Position numbers and translations under genes: made by a program. Of a stretch of 64,000 bases of DNA, positions 23,841-31,839 are shown piece by piece (positions within the stretch are counted from its first letter, which is position 1; each line of letters begins with the position of its first letter). The notes under the pieces were generated by a model, which worked only from the letters and a program-made list of their open reading frames with translations, searched no databases and was not told where the DNA came from. The DNA comes from Nocardia neocaledoniensis (lineage in GTDB: Bacteria > Actinomycetota > Actinomycetes > Mycobacteriales > Mycobacteriaceae), in contig NZ_QGTL01000019.1 of NCBI RefSeq assembly GCF_003182135.1, forward strand, positions 41,968 through 105,967, read 5' to 3'.

Positions 23841-26068
23841 CCTCCGATAGCCGCCCACCCACTCCTGACACCGACACGCGCAGCACCAGCGAGAGCGAGA
23901 ACCCGGCGATCCCCTCGCCGACGCCCGACACCGACCGCCGCCCCCACTCGAACAAGGACTGGTGGCCCGAGCAGATCGATGTCTCGGTGCTGCACGCGCA
24001 CTCGTCCAAGTCCAATCCGCTGGGCGAGGACTTCGACTACGCGAAGGAATTCGCCAAGCTCGACGTCGAGGCGCTCAAAGCGGACGTGGCCGCGGTCCTG
24101 ACCGATTCGCAGGACTGGTGGCCCGCCGACTACGGCAACTACGGCGGCCTGTTCATCCGGATGAGCTGGCACGCCGCGGGCACCTACCGCATCGCCGACG
24201 GGCGCGGCGGCGGCGGGCAGGGCTCGCAGCGCTTCGCCCCGCTCAACAGCTGGCCCGACAACGCCAATCTCGACAAGGCCCGCAGGCTGCTGTGGCCGGT
24301 GAAGCAGAAGTACGGCAACGCGATCTCGTGGGCCGACCTGCTGGTCTTCGCCGGCAACGTCGCCCTGGAGTCGATGGGCTTCCAGACCTTCGGCTTCGGC
24401 TTCGGCCGCCCCGACATCTGGGAGCCCGAGGAAGTCTTCTGGGGTCCGGAGGACACCTGGCTCGGCGACGAGCGCTACAGCGGCGACCGCGAGCTGGCCG
24501 GCCCGCTCGGCGCGGTGCAGATGGGCCTGATCTACGTGAACCCGGAGGGCCCCAACGGCAGGCCCGACCCGGTGGCCGCCGCACGCGACATCCGCGAGAC
24601 GTTCGGCCGGATGGCCATGAACGACGAGGAGACCGCCGCGCTGATCGTCGGCGGACACAGCTTCGGCAAGACCCACGGCGCCGGTGACGCCGCCGCGGTC
24701 GGCCCCGAGCCCGAGGCCGCCCCGCTCGAGCAGCAGGGTCTCGGCTGGAAGAGCACTTACGGCGAGGGCAAGGGCAAAGACGCCATCACCAGCGGCCTGG
24801 AAGTGGTCTGGACCGCCACGCCGACCCGGTGGAGCAACGGCTTCCTGCAGAACCTGTACGGGTTCGAGTGGGAGCTCACCAAGAGCCCCGCGGGCGCCTG
24901 GCAGTGGAAGCCGAAGGACGGCGCGGGCGAAGGTCTCATCCCCGACCCGTTCGGCGGACCCGGTCGCACCCCGACGATGCTGACCACCGACCTCTCGCTG
25001 CGCGAGGACCCGATCTACCGCGAGATCACCAGCCGCTGGCTCGATCACCCCGAGGAGCTCGCCGAGGCGTTCGCCAAGGCCTGGTACAAGCTGCTGCACC
25101 GCGACATGGGCCCGGTCAGCCGCTACCTCGGCCCGTGGGTGCCCGAGCCGCAGCTGTGGCAGGACCCGGTTCCGGCCGTGGATCACCCGCTCGTCGACGA
25201 GCAGGACGTCGCCGGGCTCAAGACCACCGTCCTCGACTCCGGGCTGACCGTGCCGCAGCTGGTCAAGACCGCGTGGGCGGCCGCGGCCAGCTTCCGCAGC
25301 ACCGACAAGCGCGGTGGCGCCAACGGCGCCAGGATCCGGCTCGAACCACAGCGCGGGTGGGAGGTCAACGAGCCCGCCGAGCTGGCGCAGGTGCTGCCCG
25401 TGCTCGAGCGGATCCAGCAGGACTTCAACGCCTCGGCCGCAGGCGGCAAGAAGATCTCGCTGGCCGACCTGATCGTGCTCGCCGGTTCGGCGGCGGTGGA
25501 GAAGGCGGCGGCCGACGCCGGCTACAAGGTCACCGTGCCGTTCGCGCCCGGTCGCACCGACGCCACCCAGGAGAACACCGACGTGGAATCCTTCGCCGTG
25601 CTCGAACCGCGCGCCGACGGCTTCCGCAACTACGTGCGCCCGGGGGAGAAGGCTCCGCTCGAGCGGCTGCTGCTCGACCGCGCCTACATGCTCGACGTGA
25701 CGGCGCCGCAGCTGACGGTGCTGGTCGGCGGGTTGCGTGCGCTCGGCGCCAACTACGGCGGGACCGCGCACGGTGTGTTCACCGACCGGCCCGGCGTGCT
25801 GACCAACGACTTCTTCGTCAATCTGCTCGACCAGAACACCGAGTGGAAGCCGTCGGAGTCGGCGGAGAACGTCTACGAGGGCACCGACCGAAGCACCGGC
25901 GCGAAGCGCTGGACCGCCACGGCCAACGACCTGGTCTTCGGCTCGCATTCGGTGCTGCGCGCCGTCGCCGAGGTCTACGGCCAGCGCGACGCGGGGGAGA
26001 AGTTCGTGAACGACTTCGTCGCCGCGTGGGTCAAGGTCCTCGACAACGACCGGTTCGACCTGCGCTGA
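23837..26068 (+). CDS. katG: Catalase-peroxidase KatG
   Basis: 743 residues from the GTG at 23837 (GGAAGGA 5 nt upstream, overlapping the furA stop). Active site complete: R108, W111 and H112 in FIRMSWHAAG, proximal His H274 in GGHSFGKTH, and the Trp111-Tyr233-Met259 residues that form the cross-linked cofactor needed for catalase activity. The Ser equivalent to M. tuberculosis KatG Ser315 is present (S319 in AITSG). The duplicated C-terminal domain is full length. Detoxifies H2O2 and, in mycobacteria, activates isoniazid. A strong hairpin follows. Confidence 0.97.
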   Translation: MTSDSRPPTPDTDTRSTSESENPAIPSPTPDTDRRPHSNKDWWPEQIDVSVLHAHSSKSNPLGEDFDYAKEFAKLDVEALKADVAAVLTDSQDWWPADYGNYGGLFIRMSWHAAGTYRIADGRGGGGQGSQRFAPLNSWPDNANLDKARRLLWPVKQKYGNAISWADLLVFAGNVALESMGFQTFGFGFGRPDIWEPEEVFWGPEDTWLGDERYSGDRELAGPLGAVQMGLIYVNPEGPNGRPDPVAAARDIRETFGRMAMNDEETAALIVGGHSFGKTHGAGDAAAVGPEPEAAPLEQQGLGWKSTYGEGKGKDAITSGLEVVWTATPTRWSNGFLQNLYGFEWELTKSPAGAWQWKPKDGAGEGLIPDPFGGPGRTPTMLTTDLSLREDPIYREITSRWLDHPEELAEAFAKAWYKLLHRDMGPVSRYLGPWVPEPQLWQDPVPAVDHPLVDEQDVAGLKTTVLDSGLTVPQLVKTAWAAAASFRSTDKRGGANGARIRLEPQRGWEVNEPAELAQVLPVLERIQQDFNASAAGGKKISLADLIVLAGSAAVEKAAADAGYKVTVPFAPGRTDATQENTDVESFAVLEPRADGFRNYVRPGEKAPLERLLLDRAYMLDVTAPQLTVLVGGLRALGANYGGTAHGVFTDRPGVLTNDFFVNLLDQNTEWKPSESAENVYEGTDRSTGAKRWTATANDLVFGSHSVLRAVAEVYGQRDAGEKFVNDFVAAWVKVLDNDRFDLR

Positions 26069-26074
26069 ACCACG

Positions 26075-26111
26075 ACGGCAGCCCCGGCCCTACACCGGCC
26101 GGGGCTGCCGT
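26075..26111 (+). terminator. katG terminator hairpin
   Basis: A perfect 15-bp stem, ACGGCAGCCCCGGCC (26075-26089) with its reverse complement at 26097-26111, loop 7 nt, begins 7 bp after the katG stop. There is no run of T after it, so it is either a GC-type intrinsic terminator or an mRNA-stabilising end. Confidence 0.7.
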
Positions 26112-26150
26112 GTGTCCGTTTGGATCGCCGTGGCCGGGTATGCGCCGCAC

Positions 26151-27638
26151 ATGACATCTTTCTGGTCGACCGATGCCGTGCTGCCCACCCGCCTGCCGCT
26201 GAGCGACGACATCGAGGTCGACACCGTCGTCATCGGCGCCGGACTCGTCGGCCTGACCAGCGCCCTGCTGCTGGCCGAGCGGGGCAGGGCGGTCGCCGTG
26301 CTCGAGGCCCGCCGGGTCGGTGCCGTCACCACCGGGGCGTCGAGCGCGAAGATCTCCCTGTTGCAGGGCACCCGCGCCCAGGCCATCGCGAACCGGCACG
26401 GCACCAGGGCCCTGTCGCGCTATGTGGCGGCCAATCGCGCCGGGTTCGACTGGCTGCTGGAATTCTGTGCCGCCCACGAGATCTCGGCCCAGCGCGTCCC
26501 CGCCATCACCTACGCGCAGCAACCGCGCGAATCCGCCGCCGTCCGTGCCGAATTCGAGGCCACACGGGCGGTGGGCCTGCCCACCCAGCTGGTCGACGAA
26601 CTGGACGTGCCCTTCCCCGCATACGGCGGCGTGCGGCTGCCGGAGCAGGCCCAGGTCGACCCGGTCGCGGTGCTCGCAGCGATGGCGGCCGACGTCGAGG
26701 CAAACGGCGCGCAGATCTTCGAATCGACTCGCGCGCACCGGCTTCGGCACGAGGGCGAACGGGTCGTGGTGACGACCGACAACGGGCAGGTGACGGCCTC
26801 GAACGCGATCGTCGCGACCGGATCGCCCGTCTTCGATCGGCGCGGACTGGCCGCCCGGCTGGTCCCCGAACGGTCCTATCTCGCCGCGTTCGACGTGCCG
26901 GGCCAGGTGCCGGAGGAGATGTTCCTCAGCGCTGGTTCACCGACGAGGTCGCTGCGCTGGGCGCCGACCGAGACCGGCCGGGTGCTGCTGGTCGGCGGCA
27001 GCGGCCACGTGGTCGGCCGGGCCGACGGCGAGGCCAGGCACGTCGCGGACCTGCTGAACTGGGCGAACCGCTGGTTCCCCGGCGCCGAACTGCTCGACCG
27101 CTGGTCCGCGCAGGACTATCACCCGATCGGCGAACTGCCGTACGTGGGACCGGTGGGTCCCGGCGGCGACCGGGTGCGGTGCGCGACCGGGTTCGCGAAG
27201 TGGGGGATGACCAACGGGGTGGCCGCCGCCCTCACGCTGGTCGGCCGCATCACCGGCACGCCGCCGGAATGGGCGCGGGTCTACGACACCTGGCGCCCCG
27301 GTGTGGTGGGCACCCTGCGCGCCGGCGCGGAGGCGAATGCCACGGTGGCATGGCATCTTTCGTCCGGCTGGCTGCACGCGGTCGAGGGCGGCCCGAGTCT
27401 CCCGCCGCGCGAAGGCGAGGGCCGGGTCGAACGGCACGGGTTGCACCCGACCGCCGTCTGCACCGTCGACGGCCGCACCGATGCCGTCTCGCCGGTGTGT
27501 CCCCACCTGTGGGGCATCGTGAACTGGAACGACGCCGAGAAGACCTGGGACTGCCCCTTGCACGGCTCCCGTTTCGCCCCGGACGGCAGCGTCCTCGAGG
27601 GCCCGGCGACGGCGCCGCTGTCGCCCCGCGAACTCTAG
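26151..27638 (+). CDS. FAD-dependent oxidoreductase (DAO family) with C-terminal Rieske domain
   Basis: 495 residues from the ATG at 26151; the frame is open from 26112, directly behind the katG hairpin, but the proximal ATG is preferred. FAD motif TVVIGAGLVGLTSALLLAERG at about 24-44 (abbreviated), VLEARRVGAVTTGASSAK, and a DAO-type C-terminal FAD lobe. About residues 410-490 form a Rieske [2Fe-2S] domain: CPH at about 449-451 and CPLH about 16 residues later supply two Cys and two His. Such fusions pass electrons between the cluster and FAD; the substrate is unknown. No strong ribosome binding site is visible. Confidence 0.87.
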   Translation: MTSFWSTDAVLPTRLPLSDDIEVDTVVIGAGLVGLTSALLLAERGRAVAVLEARRVGAVTTGASSAKISLLQGTRAQAIANRHGTRALSRYVAANRAGFDWLLEFCAAHEISAQRVPAITYAQQPRESAAVRAEFEATRAVGLPTQLVDELDVPFPAYGGVRLPEQAQVDPVAVLAAMAADVEANGAQIFESTRAHRLRHEGERVVVTTDNGQVTASNAIVATGSPVFDRRGLAARLVPERSYLAAFDVPGQVPEEMFLSAGSPTRSLRWAPTETGRVLLVGGSGHVVGRADGEARHVADLLNWANRWFPGAELLDRWSAQDYHPIGELPYVGPVGPGGDRVRCATGFAKWGMTNGVAAALTLVGRITGTPPEWARVYDTWRPGVVGTLRAGAEANATVAWHLSSGWLHAVEGGPSLPPREGEGRVERHGLHPTAVCTVDGRTDAVSPVCPHLWGIVNWNDAEKTWDCPLHGSRFAPDGSVLEGPATAPLSPREL

Positions 27639-27730
27639 GCGCTGTTTCGGACCACGGCCACGAGGTATCGCCACCCTGTGACCGCCGGACGGTCGCATGC
27701 TTCGGTTACCGCATCGTCGAAGGAGGATTC

Positions 27731-28045
27731 ATGGTTTCGCGGGACATCATCGCGCAGTGGCGGCAGGACATCACGACCGCAGACGATGCCGGTGACGAGG
27801 CCACGGCCCAGCGCCTGCGCGGGGAGCTCTCGACCGCGATCGCGGGCAAGGACCGGGATCACGACCTGCTCCGTTTCGTCGAGACCTGTCTGAGCAACGC
27901 GCTGCGGATGGAGCAGTTCGCCGCCGACGCGGACCGCGCGGGCGACAGCGAGGTCGCCGAGTTCTTCCGCAAGGCCCGGCACGAGAGCCACAAGGGCGCC
28001 GAGCAGGGCAAGGTGCTGTTGCGCCAACGGCTGACCGGCGACTAG
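27731..28045 (+). CDS. Small helical protein of unknown function
   Basis: 104 residues with a perfect AGGAGG 4 nt before the ATG. Predominantly helical and charged; the second half (HDLLRFVETCLSNALRMEQ, DSEVAEFFRKARHES) has Glu/His spacing reminiscent of ferritin-like helical bundles, but the metal ligands are not convincing. No membrane segment. It is one of a group of small proteins (27731-29400) between larger genes. I do not recognise the family. Confidence 0.65.
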   Translation: MVSRDIIAQWRQDITTADDAGDEATAQRLRGELSTAIAGKDRDHDLLRFVETCLSNALRMEQFAADADRAGDSEVAEFFRKARHESHKGAEQGKVLLRQRLTGD

Positions 28046-28053
28046 GCCACCGG

Positions 28054-28491
28054 TCACCCCCGGCCGATCGCGAGATCCGCCAACCGCGCCAGCGACTCCT
28101 TGTTCCGAGGTGTCAGCAGCAGCGACTGGGCGGCGTGCGGGATCAGCCGCCCCGGCCCGCCGACCGCCTCCTCACTCATGAGGACCTGGCACGAGGCGGG
28201 CCCGGTCGCGCGCAGTTCGAGCCGGACGACGGCCGTGCCGAGCGGCCACAGGCGCGCGTGCAGCTCGATGCTCCACGGCGGATCGACGGCGCGCACCTCG
28301 GTCGTGTCCTGAATGGTCAGCGGCCACGGCCCGACGCTGTGATGGATGCGCGCGCCGACGGCGGGCCAGGTGTCGTCCACCTCGCGGATATGGGAGGCGC
28401 CGACCACCCAGCCCGCGTAGGACCACCCGTCGGCGATCACCGCGAAGACATCGTCTGCCGACGCGCGGATCTTGCTCGTCACCTGGACCAT
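28054..28491 (-). CDS. SRPBCC (START-like) family protein
   Basis: 145 residues; AGGAG is 6 nt before the ATG at 28491. The start VQVTSKIRASADDVFAVIADGWSY is the first strand and two small helices of the Bet v1/START fold, followed by AGWVVGASHIREVD, IHHSVGPWPLTI and a long C-terminal helix. These proteins bind hydrophobic ligands in a cavity; the ligand is unknown. Convergent with 27731-28045, stops 8 bp apart. Confidence 0.82.
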   Translation of the reverse strand: MVQVTSKIRASADDVFAVIADGWSYAGWVVGASHIREVDDTWPAVGARIHHSVGPWPLTIQDTTEVRAVDPPWSIELHARLWPLGTAVVRLELRATGPASCQVLMSEEAVGGPGRLIPHAAQSLLLTPRNKESLARLADLAIGRG

Positions 28492-28628
28492 GTCGTCTCC
28501 TCTCGGCGGAAAGTCGCTGGCGTGCAACGCGGGCATACCCCCTCCGATCACCTCGAATCCGGGGTCGTTTGGCCCCCGGTATCCGGGGTAGCGCACCACG
28601 TGAAGCACCGAGAGGGAAGGAGCAGGCG

Positions 28629-29024
28629 ATGACCGCACCCCAGGAGCACATCGAAGGCGACGGCGTCGACGACGAGACGACGACCCTGGACCGCAGCGAG
28701 GAGACCGACGAGGACCAGTTGCGCCAGGACCCGCTCGAGGGCGCGATGGACCCGCCCGAGCACTGGACCGGAGCCACCAGCTACGGAATGACGCCCCGCG
28801 AGGAGTCCCAGCCCCGCCCGCTGGACGAACGGCTGGCCGAGGAGGAACCCGATGTGGTCCCCGGCTCCGCGCCGCAGGCCCCCGGCTCGGCCCCGGCCGA
28901 CATCGACACCGAGGGAGTGCCGACGCCGCCCGCGCCCGGCTACGAGGAAGATCTCGGCATCTCGGCCGACGTGGCAGGCGGCTCGATGCCGTCGGAGATC
29001 CGTCATCCCGAGCCGCCCGACTGA
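28629..29024 (+). CDS. DUF5709-like acidic disordered protein
   Basis: 131 residues, strongly acidic, rich in Pro, Glu and Asp and probably unstructured. GGAAGGAG precedes the ATG. The segment from PPEHWTGATSYGMTPREES to RPLDERLAEEEPDV matches the conserved core of actinobacterial DUF5709 proteins. Function unknown; relatives are often found with stress genes. No signal peptide or membrane helix. Confidence 0.7.
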   Translation: MTAPQEHIEGDGVDDETTTLDRSEETDEDQLRQDPLEGAMDPPEHWTGATSYGMTPREESQPRPLDERLAEEEPDVVPGSAPQAPGSAPADIDTEGVPTPPAPGYEEDLGISADVAGGSMPSEIRHPEPPD

Positions 29025-29199
29025 GCGCGATCAACCGGTGTGAGCAGGCGAAAGGCGCAGTGCCACCGAGCAATTGCGCGTCGGGTCCGCGAAAAATCTG
29101 CAGTGATCCCGGTTTGGCCGCCGGATGCCGGGTAGTGCCATCGTGTGGCCGCTACGACGACCACGTGCCAGAAAGCCAGACGACAACGAGGAGGGCGAC

Positions 29200-29400
29200 A
29201 TGCCTGATCCGAACAACCCTGGACAGTTCGGCAACCGAAACGACACGCAGGAGCAGGCCGCCCGCGGTGGCCAGGCCAGCAGCGGCAGCTTCGGCGAGCG
29301 CAACGCCGCCGATCCGCAGGCCGCGGGCCGCAAGGGCGCCCAGGCGCAGCCCACCGAGGCCAAGCGCGAAGGCGGCCAGCACAGCCACGGCGGACGCTGA
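29200..29400 (+). CDS. KGG/con-10 family stress protein
   Basis: 66 residues, highly hydrophilic, glycine- and glutamine-rich, with the repeated pattern ARGGQASSGSFGERNAA and GRKGAQAQ. This is the KGG-repeat general stress protein type (con-10, GsiB-like, LEA-like hydrophilin). GAGGAGGG lies 4-10 nt before the ATG. It is followed by a strong terminator. Confidence 0.75.
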   Translation: MPDPNNPGQFGNRNDTQEQAARGGQASSGSFGERNAADPQAAGRKGAQAQPTEAKREGGQHSHGGR

Positions 29401-29411
29401 CCAGCTCCGCA

Positions 29412-29442
29412 GTCGGGCCCGGCACGATGTGCCGGGCCCGAC
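29412..29442 (+). terminator. Terminator after the KGG stress protein
   Basis: GTCGGGCCCGGCAC (29412-29425) pairs exactly with its reverse complement at 29429-29442 over a 3-nt loop. No T run follows. It separates the small stress genes from the DHFR-like gene at 29513. Confidence 0.7.
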
Positions 29443-29512
29443 CCGTGTCCGGGGCCGCTGCCTTCCGTGACGCGAGTCAATACAATCGGTCCCACGAGAA
29501 AGGACCCCGGGT

Positions 29513-30043
29513 ATGGCTGAGCTCGTGTTCGGAATGAACCAGTCCCTCGACGGCTACGTCGATCACGACAAGTTCGCGCCCGATCCCACTCTCTTCCGGC
29601 ACTTCATCGAAGAGGCCCGGCAGCAGGTCGGCAGCGTGTACGGGCGCCGGATGTACGAGATCATGCGCTACTGGGACGACGACGACCCCGCCTGGGACGC
29701 GGACGAGCGCGAGTTCGCGCAGGCATGGCGCGACCAGCGCAAATGGGTCGTCTCGCGCACACTGACCACCGTCGGCCCCAACGCGACCCTCCTCGGCGCC
29801 GACCTCGAGGGCGCGATCCGCGCGCTGAAGGCCGAGCACGAGGGGGAGATCGAGATCGCGGGCCCGAACCTGGCCCGCAGCGTCACCGACCTCGGCCTCA
29901 TCGACGAATACCGCGTCTACCTCCACCCCGTCGTGCTCGGCGGCGGCGACCCGTACTTCGCGGGCCCGCGCCCGCCGCTGCGCCTGCGCACCGTCGACCG
30001 CATCGGTGACGACGTCGTCAAGCTGACCTACGTCCCGCAGTGA
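29513..30043 (+). CDS. Dihydrofolate-reductase-fold (RibD C-terminal-like) reductase
   Basis: 176 residues. LVFGMNQSLDGYVDHD at the start, YGRRMYEIMRYW near residue 42, and the late IEIAGPNLARSVTDLGLIDEYRVYLHPVVLGGG form the DHFR/RibD-type NADPH-binding pattern of the YwjB/YyaP-like group. Natural substrate unknown; these are not the housekeeping DHFR. Its stop shares GTGA with the next TetR gene. Confidence 0.85.
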   Translation: MAELVFGMNQSLDGYVDHDKFAPDPTLFRHFIEEARQQVGSVYGRRMYEIMRYWDDDDPAWDADEREFAQAWRDQRKWVVSRTLTTVGPNATLLGADLEGAIRALKAEHEGEIEIAGPNLARSVTDLGLIDEYRVYLHPVVLGGGDPYFAGPRPPLRLRTVDRIGDDVVKLTYVPQ

Positions 30044-30675
30044 CAGTTCCCGCCCCCGCGCCGCGACGGGTCACCCGCCGCCGCGTACAGACCAGGGCGC
30101 GGATGCTCGAGGCCGCCTTCGATGTCTTCGCCGAGGTGGGTTTCGGTCGCTCGACCGTCGAACAGGTCTGTGAGCGTGCCGGATTCACCCGCGGCGCGTT
30201 CTACTCGAATTTCACCTCGCTGGAAGAGCTGTTCCTCGCGATGTGGGAACAGCGCTCCGCGCAGCTGATCGCCGATCTGCGCGAGGTGCTGGAGACGTTG
30301 GAGGTCGGCGGCATCGACGATCTCGACGAGATCGTCGAACGTTTCGAGCGCGCGGTCCCGATGGACGCCCGCTGGTACGGGATCACCGCCGAATTCACCG
30401 CTCACGCCCTGCGCAATCCCGAACTGCGCTCGGTGATGGTCGCCCGCGAACAGGCGATCAGCGACACCCTGCTCCCCATCTTGACGCCCCTGCTGCACCG
30501 CGCAGGCCGCACGATTCCCGACGCCGCCGCGTACGGCCAGGCCCTCGTCGCCGTTCACGACGGCACCACCGTCCAGGTCCTGATGGAACCCGATGTCCCC
30601 GGCGTGCGCGCTCGCCGCGTGGCACTGTTCCGCGAGATCACCCTCGCCTACACGACTCCCGTAGACGCCGCGTAA
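30040..30675 (+). CDS. TetR family transcriptional regulator
   Basis: 211 residues; GTG start inside the stop of the reductase gene (4-bp overlap), so translationally coupled. Helix-turn-helix: RARMLEAAFDVFAEVGF, VEQVCERAGFTRGAFYSNF, SLEELFLAM. It likely controls its own two-gene operon. No clear palindrome was identified in the 70 bp before 29513. Confidence 0.88.
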   Translation: MTVPAPAPRRVTRRRVQTRARMLEAAFDVFAEVGFGRSTVEQVCERAGFTRGAFYSNFTSLEELFLAMWEQRSAQLIADLREVLETLEVGGIDDLDEIVERFERAVPMDARWYGITAEFTAHALRNPELRSVMVAREQAISDTLLPILTPLLHRAGRTIPDAAAYGQALVAVHDGTTVQVLMEPDVPGVRARRVALFREITLAYTTPVDAA

Positions 30676-30679
30676 CCCC

Positions 30680-31066
30680 TCACCCCGACCGGTCCTCGGG
30701 ATCGTCGTCGGCGGGGATCAGGCGATCGTGCAGGGCTTCCTGTTCGTGCACCTGGTGGTCCTCGAGGTCGAGGAATTCGGTGCGCGCGCCGGTGGTGGCG
30801 CGGACGAGTTCGTCGAGCTTGATCAGGATCGCGTGGTTGGCGCGATTGGTGGTGTGCTGCAGCAGAAACAGCATCACCACGCTGGTGAGCCCTGCGCTCG
30901 TGTAGACGGTGGTCTGCCACCAGACCGGGAACCCGGTCGAGACACCGGTCGCGAGCGCGCCGAGCGCGAGGACGAGCACGCCGATCCAGGTCCACCGCGC
31001 CCCCGCCCAGTGCGTGGCGGCATCCGGTATCGCCGAGGCGAGACGGCGAGCGTGCGCGGCGATCAC
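30680..31066 (-). CDS. Low-affinity iron permease family membrane protein
   Basis: 128 residues, two membrane helices (about 24-46 and 55-72). The signature is VVMLFLLQHTTNRANHAILIKLDELVRAT, typical of the Fet4-like low-affinity iron permease domain family; bacterial members are short and their transport role is unproven. GTG start at 31066 without a visible Shine-Dalgarno sequence. Convergent with the TetR gene (4 bp between stops). Confidence 0.78.
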   Translation of the reverse strand: MIAAHARRLASAIPDAATHWAGARWTWIGVLVLALGALATGVSTGFPVWWQTTVYTSAGLTSVVMLFLLQHTTNRANHAILIKLDELVRATTGARTEFLDLEDHQVHEQEALHDRLIPADDDPEDRSG

Positions 31067-31093
31067 AGCACGCGCTTACCCGTTCGCGCCGTG

Positions 31094-31267
31094 GTGAATC
31101 GGCGGCTCGTCCGTTTCGACGAGGCGTTGCAGCAGAAGCTCAACGCCATCGCCGAAGGTCTGCACAGCATCATGGGCGAACTCGCCGCCGACTACCAGGG
31201 CCTCACCGACGAGCGCGAAGAACTGGCCGACGCCACGGGCCTGGAAGACCGCGAGAGCAGCGACTGA
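31094..31267 (+). CDS. Small hypothetical protein
   Basis: 57 residues from a GTG at 31094 (another GTG one codon earlier). The codon use is good for this genome, and the sequence (FDEALQQKLNAIAEGL, then GELAADYQGLTDEREELAD) suggests a helical, charged peptide. No ribosome binding site is visible; a leaderless message from a promoter shared with the divergent iron-permease-like gene is possible. Family not recognised; it may also be a remnant. Confidence 0.45.
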   Translation: MNRRLVRFDEALQQKLNAIAEGLHSIMGELAADYQGLTDEREELADATGLEDRESSD

Positions 31268-31425
31268 TCAGCAGCAGACCTCGGTGGCGGCGTCCGGGCA
31301 GCAGGCCGGGTCGACGGCCGGCACCAGGCCGAGCAGGTCGTCGAGCGCGTGGCCGATACGCGGGATCCCGGGCCCGCGCGCAGGCGGAGCAGGATTTGGG
31401 TGCGGGTCGTGTCCGACAACTCAGA
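31268..31425 (-). pseudogene. Remnant of an ArsR/CmtR-type metal regulator
   Basis: On the minus strand, ELSDTTRTQILLRLRAGP resembles the start of the ArsR winged helix (compare LADPTRxxIL), and a different frame then reads HALDDLLGLVPAVDPACCPDAATEVCC before a TGA at 31268, resembling the cysteine-rich tail of cadmium/lead or arsenic regulators. The DNA-recognition part between them is missing and the frame shifts, so this is an internally deleted relic. It lies just downstream of arsC. Confidence 0.5.
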
Positions 31426-31428
31426 AAA

Positions 31429-31839
31429 TCATGGATTGTGGGGGACAAGTTCGGTGATCAGATCCTCGATCCGCTTCCTGATCTCGTCGCGGATCGGCCG
31501 CACCGATTCCACACCCTTGCCCGCGGGGTCCTCGAGCTGCCAGTCGCGGTAGTCCACTCCGGGGAAGTACGGGCATGCGTCACCGCACCCCATGGTGACC
31601 ACGACCGTCGAGGTCTCGACCGCGTCGGGAGTGAGGATCTTCGGCGACTGCGCGGTGATATCGATGCCGAGTTCGGCCATCGCTTCGACCGCAGCGGGAT
31701 TCAGCCCGGCACCGGGCGCGCTCCCCGCCGAGCGCACCTCGATCGCGTCGCCGGCCAGATGGCTCAGGAACCCCTGCGCCATCTGCGAGCGCCCGGCGTT
31801 GTGGACACAGACGAAGAGCACGCTGGGCTTGGTCGTCAT
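31429..31839 (-). CDS. arsC: Arsenate reductase, low-molecular-weight phosphatase type
   Basis: 136 residues. P-loop CVHNAGRS at 11-18 with the catalytic cysteine C11, GSAPGAGLNP, and the acid loop DWQLEDPAGKG. This is the LMW-PTP-like arsenate reductase class; in actinobacteria it may work with thioredoxin or mycothiol. Further cysteines occur at GCGDACP. ATGA overlap with the acr3 stop places it third in the arsR-acr3-arsC operon. Confidence 0.92.
   Translation of the reverse strand: MTTKPSVLFVCVHNAGRSQMAQGFLSHLAGDAIEVRSAGSAPGAGLNPAAVEAMAELGIDITAQSPKILTPDAVETSTVVVTMGCGDACPYFPGVDYRDWQLEDPAGKGVESVRPIRDEIRKRIEDLITELVPHNP

Noticed and set aside
23777..25948. 723-codon minus-strand frame inside katG
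   Set aside because: Antisense shadow of katG; KatG on the plus strand has every active-site residue.
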